NCBI GenBank assembly: GCA_033816765.1
Contig: CM066295.1
Location: forward strand, 1,426,001-1,490,000
Origin: Nothopassalora personata
Taxonomy: Eukaryota; Ascomycota; Dothideomycetes; Mycosphaerellales; Mycosphaerellaceae
DNA: 64,000 nucleotides
Reading direction: 5' to 3'
Positions 50,957-62,680 of this stretch are shown here, piece by piece. A program made the position numbers and the translations under genes. The notes under the pieces were generated by a model. The model saw only the letters and a list, made by a program, of their open reading frames with translations. It made no database searches and was not told where the DNA came from. Position 1 is the stretch's first letter, and the number at the start of each line of letters is the position of its first letter.

Positions 50957-52111
50957 ATGGCGAAAGCTCCGGGACCTATACTGTGGTCGAACGATCAGTA
51001 CGAAATACGGCCAGCAAAGAATACAGATGAGTTCAGAGATTGGTGGTGGAGTTCGATGCAGAAGTTGGGCTGGGTGAGAGATCGCTGGAAGCGCACTAAA
51101 CACGCGAATGCTGACTGCACATGGGTCCTGCAGGGCGTCGGCTATTATGATCTAGATACCCTGATAAACCCTTCTAATGGCTATGGTATGTTGCTTCTCA
51201 TCGAGAAGTCGTCAAAGACGCCGGTCGGCCATGTGAGCGCTGTCATCAACTCCAACTCGACAGGCTGGCTGTCAATGTTCGTCATTGATCAGGAGCATCG
51301 TGGTAAAGGTCTTGGTACTGAGCTTTTCAAAGCGGCCGAGGTGGACTTTGATCGATGCGGGACCAAGATCAGAGGGTTGGATGGTGTTGCTGAACAGAAG
51401 CCAACGTGTGAGGAGTATCGACCCGAATGATGAGTGCAGGCTGACCATTGTTCAGACGAGCGCCGGAAGTTCGTCTCCTCCCCACTCGGCACGGTCAAGC
51501 AAATGATTCGGCCATTGGTCACAAGACTCCCCGTGCCAGAGACAGAGCCAGTCACAATTGGCACTTTAGTCGACATACGAAAGGTGCCTCAGGATCTCCT
51601 CGCCAAGTCGGACGAGGAATATACTGGATTCCTACGGCCAGCCTTATGGTCGAACAAGCACCTCTTCAATCGCAAAGACATACATGGCACCGCTTTGGTG
51701 TCCAGAGAGGATCCAGTTGAGCTTGACGACCTACGCGCATGGGCAGTAACTCGGCGCTACGCCGGTGGCATCAAAGTAGGCCCCTTGTATGCTTCAGATA
51801 AAGAATCTGCCAGAGCCGTCCTGACTGCAGCGATGAAGTTTGCCACGCCAGAGGCCATCAAGCGAATTGGCATGCCAAACTCGGCAATGAACGAGTGGTC
51901 GATAGAGAGCGTAGCCGACGACGCCAAACTCACCGCAGAAGTCTGGGGTGGGAACCAGGAATCAGTGGAACTTTTCGAGCAGCTCGGGTGGGTGTCTGCG
52001 GGGTACGAATATCATCGCATGTGGTATGACGGGAAGGCACCAGCGGCGCAAGATAGTGGAGGCGCCTCGCTGAAAGGGGCATATGCCATGTTTGATGCAG
52101 CGACCGGGTAG
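50957..52111 (+). CDS. GNAT-type N-acetyltransferase, possibly with tandem GNAT halves
   Basis: Exons 50957-51407 and 51456-52111 with a 48-bp intron (GTGAGG..TCAG) give 368 residues. The first half shows the acetyl-CoA segment LSMFVIDQEHRGKGLGTELF (HRGKGLG is the pyrophosphate-binding loop). Splicing restores AEQKPTYERRKFV, the GNAT C-terminal strand. The second half, from VTIGTLVDIRKVP on, is longer than one GNAT fold needs. It ends EVWGGNQESVELFEQLGWV, again like a GNAT end, so a second degenerate copy is likely. The acceptor substrate is unknown. Confidence 0.82.
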
Positions 52112-52342
52112 CCTCTCGATTCGGCAGCAGTATTGACTACTAGCATGCCCCAACATCTCGAACCATGGGCAGTAATTAAAGCCGTACGAGCCCTTGGGCG
52201 ATTGGTTCTCGGAAGCGTGCCCCAGGCGATCTGCGTGCGCTTCGGCATATCTATGTGGAAGGTCTCCTTCTGTGAGATTGATATGCTCTGCTTCTTGAAC
52301 ACCTTGTTTCATGATCGTGATCTTGATGGATATGCCGCCTGT

Positions 52343-53038
52343 TCATTCTGACTCTATGCTGCTTTGAAGGGTAGAATGCTTGTTAGTCAGCTCCTCGATC
52401 CAAGTCTCGAATACCATGTCTCCCGCCTTGACCGATCTAACAGGGGTGACATAACTCTGAGGCTGCTTTAGTCCTTTTGCATCTCTTTGACCCTCAGCAG
52501 GCACCCACGGCTGAGGATGACCTACTGGAGCTTTCCCGTCGCCTCTCAGCTCGACAGCCACCGTGAATGTACAGCCTTGTGGCAGTTCCTCAAGATCAGT
52601 AGCACAATTCGAAAGCCTGCTCATGGTCGCCCTGAATTGTTCCTCCATGTCGACCATCGGCAGTACGTTGGCTCTCGTGCCATCAGACTCGAGTCTTTGC
52701 AAGGGCACATCCAATTCGACAGTTGGTACAGCAGGGAAGCGCGACACGTCGAACATGAAGCGTTCCAGCGGCTTGTTGTCCTTGCTGTAGATCACGACCG
52801 CCACTCTGTCGACGGCGCTCTTCAGCAGCTCCGTTGCAATTGCAGTGACAGCATCATTGATCCATTCGCATACTTTGGGATGGCGGCTCTGTCTCACGGC
52901 GAAGTTGTACTTTCTCGCTGATAAGAAAGATGTCTGCGGATAAATGCCGCGCTCGTAGATGATGGTGTGAATCGCCACTGTCAGGAAGTCCGTGAAGCTG
53001 GAGACGAAACCCCGGTAGGTGGGCGCGTCGTCTGCCAT
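52343..53038 (-). CDS. REV7: Rev7/MAD2B, HORMA-domain protein
   Basis: Single exon, 231 residues, nearly all one HORMA domain. The N-terminal block YRGFVSSFTDFLTVAIHTII with YERGIYP is typical of Rev7. DRVAVVIYSKDNKPLERFMF is the strand region, and LPQGCTFTVAVELRGDGKAP leads to the C-terminal safety-belt part. Rev7 is the accessory subunit of DNA polymerase zeta (with Rev3) and binds short peptides through the belt in translesion synthesis. ATG 53038 is the start. The gene is tail to tail with the GNAT gene and divergent from the importin gene. Confidence 0.9.
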   Translation of the reverse strand: MADDAPTYRGFVSSFTDFLTVAIHTIIYERGIYPQTSFLSARKYNFAVRQSRHPKVCEWINDAVTAIATELLKSAVDRVAVVIYSKDNKPLERFMFDVSRFPAVPTVELDVPLQRLESDGTRANVLPMVDMEEQFRATMSRLSNCATDLEELPQGCTFTVAVELRGDGKAPVGHPQPWVPAEGQRDAKGLKQPQSYVTPVRSVKAGDMVFETWIEELTNKHSTLQSSIESE

Positions 53039-53652
53039 TCTCGAGTGAGATTCGGCTTTCCTGATACTTGGAATCAGAGATATGCCACCTTCCCCATGCT
53101 GGTCGTGTTTTCTCTCATCGACTTTGAAGTATCACCTGTATCGCTCAGCAAGATATGACGGGACAGTCGAGGCTCGGATCAACACTTGCACCACGGCTTC
53201 ATCCGTGCTCCGCAGTTGATGCACATGAGTAATGGTGTGATCGAGATGAAGAACAAAAAGTGAAGTCGCCGTCATGGTGGTGGCCGAGTTGGAAGCTCGG
53301 GCCAATTCTGTCCCCGCACCGTGTGTTGTTCGTGTTTGAGATGGTCCGTCACTCCAGACGATCACAACAAATTTCTTCAGCAACTCGGGACATAACTACG
53401 CACAGTGCAGTCCGTGTACATCAATACCCTCTGGCTATACACACCGCAGCAAGCGATCCTCGACCGGCTTTGCACCTTTCTCTACAAGGCTATCTACCAG
53501 GATCCCGCTAGTTTACCATCACAGACCGCACAGTCATCCGGGATATCACGAAGCCTGCGATCCTCGAGCTCCGTCTTGGTATACTTGACGACAGCGGACG
53601 GTCCATGTTACACCAGATACTCGGACACTAGTGACTAGCCAAACACGCCGCG
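53039..53652. other. Divergent intergenic region between REV7 and the importin gene
   Basis: About 0.61 kb. No gene or supported motif is seen. Both promoters should lie here. Confidence 0.4.
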
Positions 53653-56600
53653 ATGGAGGAGCAGCTAGTGCGTTTGCTTACGGAGACCACCTCACCCCAG
53701 GAAGGAACCCGGAAGAACGCCGAATCGCAGCTCAAGCAGCAATACACCACTCCTGACTTTCCTCTTGGTCTGATCAGCGTTGGTGCACACAACGACGTTC
53801 CGCTCGACGTTCGTCAGGCTGCCTTGCTGTATCTGAAGACTTTTGTGCTCGCCACTTGGTCCCCACAGTTTGACGACTTCTCTGGCCAGCTGTATGCGGA
53901 CGATGCAAAGAAGACACAGATCAGGCAACGCCTACTCGAACTGGCCGTGAGTGGTCGCGATGAGCGAAAGATTAAAAGCGCCGCCAGTCTCGTCGTCAGC
54001 AAGATAGCAACGGCGGACTTCCCAGACGAGTGGCCAGAACTCCTCCCAACAGTACTCAATGTCGTGGCCACGGGAGAGGATTCACAATTGCATGGTGCAT
54101 TGAAAGTGCTCAGCGAGCTCGTCGATGATTGCTTCAACGAGGAACAGTTCTTCAAGGTCGCACGGGACCTGGTCAAGGCGGTCTATGATGTGGCTATCAA
54201 CGAGAACAGACAGCCGACAATCCGTGCTCTAGCTGTTGCTGTTCTGCGATCATGCTTCGACACTTTGGAGATGCTCATGGAAGACCATAAAGCTGCAGTC
54301 AAGGGTTTCGCAGAAGAAGCTCTTGGTGGCTGGATACCATTCTTCCTCGAGATTCTCCAGAAGCCACTACCAGCAGCTCCGCCGGCTCATCAGCCTAGCA
54401 GCGATGCCGCTGCACCGGAAATGTATCGCGGCTATGTGGCACTCAAGCTGCAGGTTGTCAAGGCACTGATGCGTGTCCGCAACATCTTCCCCCAAACGCT
54501 ATCGCCTCAAAGTCCTGCTCTCTTTTCAGCGACATGGCAAGAGCTACTTACCCTTCAATCCAATTACCACACATCATATATCGAACAAGATCTGCAAGGA
54601 CGACTTGAGGATGCTGATGGCCTGCCTTATACTTTGGACTTTCTCGTTCTCGAAGAGCTTGACTTTATGCAAGCCTGCCTTCGTGCGCCGCCAGTCCGCA
54701 AGGAACTGGATCAACAGCTTCAACAATCACAGAGCGTAGCAGGCTCCTGGATCACTGAGGTCATGAAAATCGCGGTGGCTTATGCTCAGATCACGAACGA
54801 GGAAGAAGGGTTGTGGGATATTGACATCAACGTCTTTCTGTCTGAGGAGGTTAATGTTACTGCCAACTACACACCGCGATCGGCGTGTGGCGATCTCGTC
54901 ATCAAGCTCGGCGAATGGCTGAATAACGCGACTGTCGAAGGACTCCTGGCTTATACTCGCACCCTGTACGCTGAGAACGCGGGCTGGAAGGCCAAGGAGG
55001 CCGCCCTATACCTGCTGAACCAGCTGCTCGGCGACTTTCAAGATGTCGAGAAGCAGATCGGATCGGAGTCCGCCAATGGTTACGTGGATTTTATCAAGCA
55101 TGCTATGCAAGAAGAGCCTGTCTTCCTTCGCGCAAGAGGATACCTTGTTGCTGGTAGCTTGACGCGAACTTCAGGCAACGCACTGCAGCAAGTGGCAACC
55201 TCTTTCATGGAGGCATCTCTGCAGGCAATTTCCAACGACCAGTCAGAGATCGTCAAGGTCTCATGCATTCGCGCCATACAGTACTACCTGGCAGCCCTTC
55301 CCTCCAGCATTACTCTGCCAAGACAGCCAGGTATCGTTGCGGCCTTATCTGAATTCCTTACCTCTCAGGACCTGAGCGATCTTACTGATAGTGATGATCT
55401 ACTCATCACTCTCATCGAGACGCTACGCGATGTAATCTTGTTGGATCCCACGACTTGTCTGACTGTTGGCGGTATCGATCTTCTATTCACAGTGGCAAGC
55501 CAAGGCGCGGCGAACTTCCAGATCGCCATGCTGGTTACTGAGACATTCGAGGAGATCGCAAGCCAGATCTGTGAGAGAGGCAGTGACGCATACGCTCAGC
55601 TCGCGGCGAAGGTGCTGCCGTCCCTGATTGGTGCGTTCGACATCGCTACACTAACAGAAGAGAGCGACCTGGCGAATCTCGCCGCGGAGATGTTGTCTGT
55701 GCTAGCGGAGAATGGTTCAACGCCGCTCCCGCAAGGATTCGTGAACACGGTCATGCCTCGACTCAACCGCCTTCTCATGGGTTCAAATGACGACGAGCTA
55801 CTGAAAAGCGCAACATGTGCTGTGAAGCATATGCTACATCACGACCCGGAGCAGGTCTTCGCTTTCCAGGATCAAGAAGGCAAGGGTGGTCTTGAAGTCA
55901 TTCTCGTTATCATTGATCGACTTTTGAGCTCTGCGGTGGATGACCACGGCGCTGCTGAGGTCGGCGGCCTCGCAGCGGAACTTGTTGAAAAAGCAGGCTC
56001 TGAGAGGTATGTTCATAGGGTTTCAGGCATTGGTGCTTCGCATTCTGACACAATTCTAGGCTTGGTCCATATCTCATGCAGCTCCTCCGGGCTGTGGCAG
56101 CTCGCCTGGCTACTGCTACGCAGGCACAGTTTATCCAGAGTCTGATCTTGGTCTTTGCTCGCTTGTCGCTGATATCTGCAGCCGAAGTGGTCGGTTTCTT
56201 GGCAGATGTGCAAGTGGGAGACCAGAGCGGCCTTCAGATCGTCATCTCGAAGTGGCTCGAGAACTCTATTAACTTCGCAGGCTACGATGACATACGCCAG
56301 AAGTAGGTCCACCTTGCTACATCTCCCCCTTTACATACTGACGTTTCGCAGCATTGTGGCTTTGTCGAAGCTTTACGAGCTACACGACCCCAGGTTAGCT
56401 CAAATTCAGGTCAAAGGAGATATGATTGTACCAAAGTCGGATCGTATCATGACGCGCTCCCGTGCGCGCCAGCAACCGGACCAATACACTGCAGTTTCGG
56501 CGCAGCTCAAGATCGTGAAGGTGCTTGTCGAGGAGCTGCTTTCGGCATCTGGGCGAGCACGTAGTATCGATGCCGCGGCCGCAGCGGAGCTTAATGATGA

Positions 56601-56853
56601 CGAAGAAGATGAGGATGACTGGGAAGACGATTCGAACGACTTCCTTGATCTTGGCACGGGTATGAGCAAGTCCCAGCTCATGGCGTACGGAGCCGAGGAT
56701 AGCGCTGCGTTCTCTCGCGGAAGAGACGACGAAACACAGGCATACTTGCTCGACTTCTTCAGACAGCAGGCACAGAAGCCGGAGTTTGCAGAGGTATTTG
56801 CTGCTTTGAAGCCGGAAGAGCAGGAGAAGTTGCGGAACATGGAAAGCTCTTAG
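53653..56853 (+). CDS. Karyopherin-beta importer, Kap114/importin-9 homologue
   Basis: Exons 53653-56006, 56060-56302 and 56352-56853 with introns of 53 and 49 bp give 1032 residues, matching importin-9 and yeast Kap114 (about 1000-1040). The N-terminal importin-beta domain is clear: NAESQLKQQ, VRQAALLYLKTFV, then KIATADFPDEWPELLPTVL in the HEAT-repeat style. Repeats of paired helices run along the whole protein. Near the end an acidic loop ELNDDEEDEDDWEDDSND and a terminal AYLLDFFRQQAQKPEFAEVF are typical of the Kap114 group. These receptors carry histones, TBP and other basic proteins into the nucleus with Ran. Both introns are needed to join the C-terminal quarter. Confidence 0.93.
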
Positions 56854-57757
56854 TAGCATGAGGATGTGGATTTCGCTTTTGGGATTTGTTTGCATAGCAG
56901 GGAAGCATTGCTGGCGTCGAATCTGCGCTTGATGCGCTCTCAGTAGATGAGTAGATACCCCATTGCAAATATAGATAGCTTTGTCAATCACTGTTTGAAC
57001 GCGATCTCGTGACCTGCCCTGGCAATGCCAAGACCTGTCACTTCGCCTTCACGCTTCGACACGTCTTTCACTTTTTTTCGCCACCACCTCCCGCGCGCTT
57101 CCCCACCTCCCTTCGCATGCTCACGATCTATCTCGCCGACGTTGTACTATTTTCGAGTATCTATCGTCGATTCGTCATGTCGCAGATGATGACTCGTCGC
57201 CGCAAGACCACGATCCTGCTAGCCATGGGGCAGAACAAACGATAACTATCAAAATGAGCCTCGCAATCATGGGTTGAAAATAAGTAATATTCGAAATATT
57301 GTGGCAGATGTGAGTAACTAACCGGTTGGATAGCATCTTGAGAAGCGGCTTAACATTGCTGAAAGCCGTGCAGAATGCTTCGTAGTCAATACTGCTTGCA
57401 GCTCAGGTGAAGGCCCACAGCGGCGTGTAATGGCCATGCAGTACGTTATCGAGATGCTGTTGGGCATATGAATCGCCATTGGGGCGCAGATTGTACATCC
57501 GTGCTCGCTCGGCTGGCACAGTCTTGGCTGTTTACATGATCACTGACGGTGGCAGACATAGCAGCTTGATCCACAGTGCCTCCCACGTGGATGGCAGGTG
57601 AATCACTTGTTAGAGCGAGCAAAGAATATGTCCGAACGCAACATTCAATCTAAGGCGAGCTGCACTTGACAACACACGTACCCTTGCATCCTCTCAGCAG
57701 TAAAATCTTCTGACCACCAACACTGCGTTTCAAGACCACGAGAGAAACGCCCGAGAA
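56854..57757. other. Intergenic region
   Basis: About 0.9 kb. A 78-codon ORF at 57009-57245 and others are unsupported. No repeat or RNA gene recognised. Confidence 0.4.
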
Positions 57758-59785
57758 GTGGCGCAATCAGGGGCCTTGACTGGCCGTTACATGCGATACA
57801 AACAGGGTACAGCAGATGTAGTCGACTGGCTAGCGAAGACGGCCATTTCCTGCTACGAGATCTCGCGGATTGATCTGTCTTTGACCAGAAGCAAGAACCG
57901 CCGCCGTCGGTGCAACAGCCGAGCTCAAGACGGCGGAACTCGCCAGACTCGCACTCGCCATCGCTGTGGCAGATCCTTCCATACCGGTCCCGCGACAAGT
58001 TCTCGACACGAAGCATGAGGTGATCGAATGGCGCACGAAGTCTGCCGCATATCATGCAGCAAGGTCCATTGTACAGCAGGCTACACTTTCCGAGGGTGAT
58101 AAAAGCCACAAGTACTTGATCGGCATAATGCAGCAACTGTAAGATACTTTAGCACCGCTTGCACAAGAGACCACACCATCGCCTTCGTTCAAGCAGAGCA
58201 AGTCAGGAAAGTGAAACAAGCCTGCCAAGAATGTCGACTCGCGCCCAAGACTTTTGCAAACGCTTTGGAAAGTCTTACGGTGGGGACTTCGGAGCAGGTC
58301 GACGACGGATCCAAAAATCACGAACATGCGGTGGATCCTGCAGCAACGGACTATAGTCATTCCAAGTTCAAAGTGGACAGACAGGAGGATGTTGCGAAGG
58401 GTTCAGGTGCAAAAGGTGCTCGGCGATCGCACGCAGGTCAAGCCATCCAAAGCGAAACGCAGGGAGGTCGAAGCGTGGTCCACTTCGCAGCCTTTCCCCC
58501 GTTCGTCGTCGGGAGTGGCTTTCCAATTTGCTTCAATACTAAGCTAGGTGCTGAAAATCGAGTCGACGTGTTGACAAACGGCCTTGAACATGCCCAGATT
58601 GTCCATACGCAGCCGCTCCGGCTTGTGCCCACGTGCCAGACCTATATGGAAGTCTTCGACATTCTCGAGGGCGACGGAACTGTAGGCATTGGGTGGCTGA
58701 TATAGGCTCTGCTGAAGACTCGCAAAGCCAACGAATTGGCCTTGGAGCATAATGTCAGCAAACGCAGTGTCGATGCTTTGCAGTCCACTGCGTGGCTGAA
58801 TAGTTCGACGAAGACCATCAGATCTATCGAACAGCTGTCAAGTACCGAGAGGACGCGTTCATGGCAGGCGAGATTGCAGATCCACGATTCCGCGAGTAGA
58901 TGGGAACGATCTTCGACACCAAGAATGGTGTCACCGTGGGCTTCGAAACATATCTGCCAAGCCTGGCAGGCAGTGTCGCTTTCCTCCGGAAGCTGAAAGA
59001 CCTGTACACGGCCTCGCATATGGCCAAAGTTGCGGATGGTGCCTCCACACTTTGGCATACATGTACAAGGCATTGCGTCGACTGAAGGTGCTTCCCTTTG
59101 ACTGGCCCGACATGGACTTTTTCATCTCCTCGCAAGTCTCGACAGGGGCCTTGATATCGAAGTTGCCTGCGAAATTAAAGACAAGCCAGCTGATGGAGTG
59201 CTTCAGGTTAGCTGTGGGGTGCAGCCCTGAGGTCGCTTTGCGACGCGGCACTGCGAATAAGGGCAAGCCGATCAGGACTGGCGCCGACTTCTGTGCGAAT
59301 TTCATGAGCGGCATGACTAGCAACGCGCACAGCTCAGTCCAGAGTTCCAACAGTAAGATTACCGACATCCTGCTTCATGAGCTAGCATCCTCCAGCAGGA
59401 GCCAGTCTGCTTCAAAGAAGCGCGCAAGTCCAGGCAGACGAATCTCGAGGCGTGAGAGCTTCACTCCCACCGAGTCGTTGGATGCCTTTAACAACCCTTC
59501 AGTTGGAACGAGCCGGTGCTCAACTTCGATCTCCTCACGTTCACGACTACATGCGTCCAGCTGTGTGGGAAAGCCGCAGAATCAATTTGTCAGATTGACT
59601 GGATGAAGACACTAGAATGGGCAAACGGCTACGATCCTCATTCCCTACGAAAGCCTCTACTGCTAGCTTGGGGCGTGCTTGTGTTGGCTCAAGACTTTGA
59701 GGCAGGTACGCGGACACCGGATGATACTTTTCTTCCGAGTGTTGCTACAGCAATTGAGGCCCTCGTCAAGGCCCAAGGGAAGTGA
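57758..59785 (+). pseudogene. Decayed gene with DUF6604-like N-terminal domain
   Basis: Protein-like pieces follow each other in different plus frames. GRYMRYKQGTADVVDWLAKTA near 57785-57850 resembles the start of the fungal DUF6604 domain. The next piece, in another frame, reads LARLALAIAVADPSIPVPR and then SHKYLIGIMQQL before TAA at 58140-58142. Further open stretches lie at 58211-58705, 58900-59085, 59052-59606 and 59516-59785 (WANGYDPHSLRKPLLLAWGV). No set of introns joins them simply, and stops interrupt the domain. It is best read as a gene broken by frameshifts and stops, though undetected introns remain possible. Confidence 0.42.
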
Positions 59786-60542
59786 CGGGTCACAGCCGCC
59801 AACCATCAATCTTCTGGCCATATCCCGAAAGCCATGCGGCCACAAATTGGAGCGAGGTACGCGCAGTGGCGGACCGATACCTAAACGGAAAGAGCAGATC
59901 TTCGAAAATACTGCGACTCAGGTATCATTCACGGGCAACATCGTGATGCTCTACCACCCCCAAGCTCACGGTGGAAGACCTGGACACTGCTATCGATCAT
60001 GTTGCTTTGCCGTCGTACATGGGCAATGGCGATGACGAAGATCATGATCCTACGAAGCCTACGAGCACCAGGCTTTGAGCCGGAGCCTTTAAAGTGGCTG
60101 ATCATGCTGAGACAAGCGTGACCGCCGCTCAAGCAGACCAACGACTGGACATATGTATCAAGTGGAGAGGGGCCAATGCGGACGGGCTTTTGTGGCGACC
60201 ACGGCTCTGGCGGCATAGCGATTTGTACTGGAACAATGCGCCCAGTCGTCCCCAGCTTGCCGTCAGTACTTGAAGCACTATCGCCTCGCATCATATGTCA
60301 GGTAAAGATATGTTTCGCTTCGTTATCGGCTCTTCACATGCCAAGCAGACGTCGGAACACGATACACCGGCAGTGTCGCACTTTCCGGTTCTAGAAGTTA
60401 AAGCCGCTATTGGCTTTCGTCATGCTCTGCCTACTTACACGATGCCGCCATCGTGCATGAGAGCGTATAACATCACCTCTTGTTCGGAAACTTGACCTTA
60501 CTATCCTTACTCTCTCCACCAACATCTTGGAGGACCGTCGCC
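59786..60542. other. Intergenic region
   Basis: About 0.76 kb. It may include the far 3' end of the decayed gene upstream and the promoter of the DUF1349 gene. Nothing else is seen. Confidence 0.35.
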
Positions 60543-61250
60543 ATGCTCTGCTTCTCATCCTTGGTCCTTGTGACCAGCAACTTCATGGCCAGCACCTTTG
60601 CCCATGCGCCATCCCAACACGAACCGCAATGGAAAACTTTGAACAAGCCGGTAATTCGCAACATCAACTCAACAGCCTTCACAATCACCACTCCTCCAGC
60701 GACTGACATTTGGCGCCCCAACGTAACAGCCGATAACTTCACAGCACCATACGTCTACAGACTCTGCTTGACCGCTGACTTCCAACGCATCTCGGTGACA
60801 ATCGACGCGGACTGGAAGACGCAGTACGATCAAGGTGGAGTCGCAGTCGTGTTCCCATCCAAATCCCACGCCTCTAAGCACCACGGCTCGAAGAAGCAAG
60901 AATCCAACAAGTGGATCAAGTCGGGAATCGAGTTTTACATTGGAGCACCGCAATTGGGCACCGTGGCGACTTATGCGTTCTCAGATTGGAGTCTGAGTCC
61001 GATCAGACCGGAGAGCAGTACGGTCGGGAGCTTTCTGCTAGAGAGGAACACGACCGAGGCGTGGGTGTATTCCAAGACGGGCGATGAAGAGTACCCGCTG
61101 AGGGAGGTGACTTGGGCATTCTTGGAGGAGAGAGGCGAGGAGGACGCGGAAATGTGGGTTGGTGTTTATGCTGCAAAGCCAACGTATGAGGCGGAGGATC
61201 TGGAGCAGGGGTTGGAGGTGACGTTTAGCGATTTGAAGGTCGAGTGCTGA
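60543..61250 (+). CDS. DUF1349 family protein (beta-sandwich)
   Basis: Single exon, 235 residues from ATG 60543; the open frame reaches further upstream only through a non-ATG codon. Family blocks are TTPPATDIWRPNV, then RLCLTADFQRISVTIDADWK with YDQGGVAVVFPS, KWIKSGIEFYIGAPQLGTV and DWSLSPI. DUF1349 proteins have a concanavalin-like fold and an undefined role. The first about 17 residues, MLCFSSLVLVTSNFMAS, are hydrophobic and could be a signal peptide. Most family members start near the WKTLNKP segment and are cytosolic, so the second Met (60585) is a real alternative. Confidence 0.82.
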   Translation: MLCFSSLVLVTSNFMASTFAHAPSQHEPQWKTLNKPVIRNINSTAFTITTPPATDIWRPNVTADNFTAPYVYRLCLTADFQRISVTIDADWKTQYDQGGVAVVFPSKSHASKHHGSKKQESNKWIKSGIEFYIGAPQLGTVATYAFSDWSLSPIRPESSTVGSFLLERNTTEAWVYSKTGDEEYPLREVTWAFLEERGEEDAEMWVGVYAAKPTYEAEDLEQGLEVTFSDLKVEC

Positions 61251-61390
61251 GAGGGGAACCTAGAAACATGCGAGTGAGAGTCCCGTTCAGCTCTTTGCTC
61301 GATATCACGAGCTCGGAGCACTACCAGATCACGTAGCAAACAAAATTTCTTCCTCGTGTCGAAACCGCCTCGTGATCTCACTTCTAGTAC

Positions 61391-62277
61391 ATGTCGGATC
61401 CGTGCTCTACAACACCGCCTCAGCCTCTAGATGACCACCCACAATCACAACCAACCACGGCACCAGACGACCCATCCCATGACAGCCCCAGTGCCAGGCT
61501 CAGGACGCGAGCTGAAAGCAGAACTCTCCCATCACTCCCCAGAAACCGACTATGATCCCGAAGACGAAGACCCCTGGACCTCAACCTGCATCTGCGGTCT
61601 CTCCACCCCACCCCTCTGTCCAAACGGCACCGAGTCTCCCTCAATCATGTGCAATGTTTGTAGCGGCGCAACCGAGCACTGGCAACACAACGTCTGCATG
61701 GCCATACCGCTCTTCGAGGTAGATCTTCCAGAGCATTATGTTTGCCATGTATGTGATGCGGAGGATGTCGCATGGCGAGAGATGAGAGGCGAGGGCGCTA
61801 GAGGTACGCCGATGTCGGGTTGGCATGAGGAGACTAGATGGGCGCTTGAGAGGGGTGAGAGGATTTGGGAGAGGAGGGCGGATGCTTGGAGGAGGAGGAG
61901 GAGGAGGAGGAGGAGGAGGATGAGCGGAGGGCTGATGGTGAGGAGCGGGATGGTTGGGGTGGTGGGGGTGTTGGAGATGCTGGGGTCGTGAGGGTAGAGG
62001 AGAAGAAGAGGACGAAGTTGAGGATTTGGGTTAAGTCTAGGGCGGAGAATGAGCGTGAGAATTTGAATGGGGCAGTGCGAGAGACCGCATCGACCAGCAA
62101 GGCTCCTAAGACTGCTGTTGAGAAGTCGGGAAAGCGCAAGGTGAAGGAAAAGGTCGAGCTGCCCTTGGATGTGACCACGAAGGCGGCAGTCGACAAGCCG
62201 GTGACCGGAAGTATTGTCCAGCCGAAGAATAGACCGCCGAGGAAGAAGGCGAAGTATCACGATGGTAAGGCGTACTG
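61391..62277 (+). CDS. PHD-finger protein gene with conflicting reading frames
   Basis: A PHD-type finger lies in the frame starting ATG 61431: CICGLSTPPLCPNG, then MCNVCSGATEHWQHNVC and YVCHVC, the Cys/His pattern that binds histone tails. That frame then meets a GGA/AGG repeat read as Arg10 and ends at 61991. A second frame, open at 61391-61555 (MSDPCSTTPPQPLDD) and again at 61865-62277, reads the same repeat as Glu and continues into a basic, nuclear-looking tail with KRKVKEKVELPLD and RPPRKKAKYHDGKAY. The true product probably joins the PHD finger to that tail through an intron or across an indel in the repeat. Start and end are therefore tentative. Confidence 0.55.
61891..61921. repeat. 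GGA trinucleotide repeat
   Basis: About ten AGG/GGA units in a row at the point where the PHD gene changes frame. Such tracts vary in length and are error-prone. Confidence 0.85.
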
Positions 62278-62680
62278 ATATATCTTGAGTCAGCCCCTGC
62301 TAAGGCAAGCATTATAGGCACCTTCTAGGTCACGTTGCGCCTTGTGCGCAATCCCTCTTCTCAGTCTTATGCCCCTTCTCCATACTAACCCTTCTCCAAC
62401 CGCGGCTTCGAGCGCTCTTACCAAGCCTCATCACCACCCCAGGCCCCTCTGACAGACTACCGCTCCGCCTCTACGCTTGAACGCGGCGCGGTGGTGGTGG
62501 CAATGATCACGAAGCATCACCAGTTCCCATCATTCCCCACTGACAAACAGTTGCATCTTCATCACATTATGGAAGACTTCTCCCTTCTCGGCTTCATACT
62601 TTTCCAACACACTAACAAACGCACTCGCTCCCGATAAGGTTACCTCGACCATCACTGTCGCTGCCAGCAACTGACTTTCA
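62278..62680. other. Intergenic region
   Basis: About 0.4 kb. CT-rich stretches near 62340-62640 fit a fungal promoter and leader. No gene seen. Confidence 0.4.

Noticed and set aside
61865..62277. Independent Glu-rich gene
   Set aside because: It begins inside the GGA repeat of the PHD gene and is better explained as the continuation of that gene in another frame.
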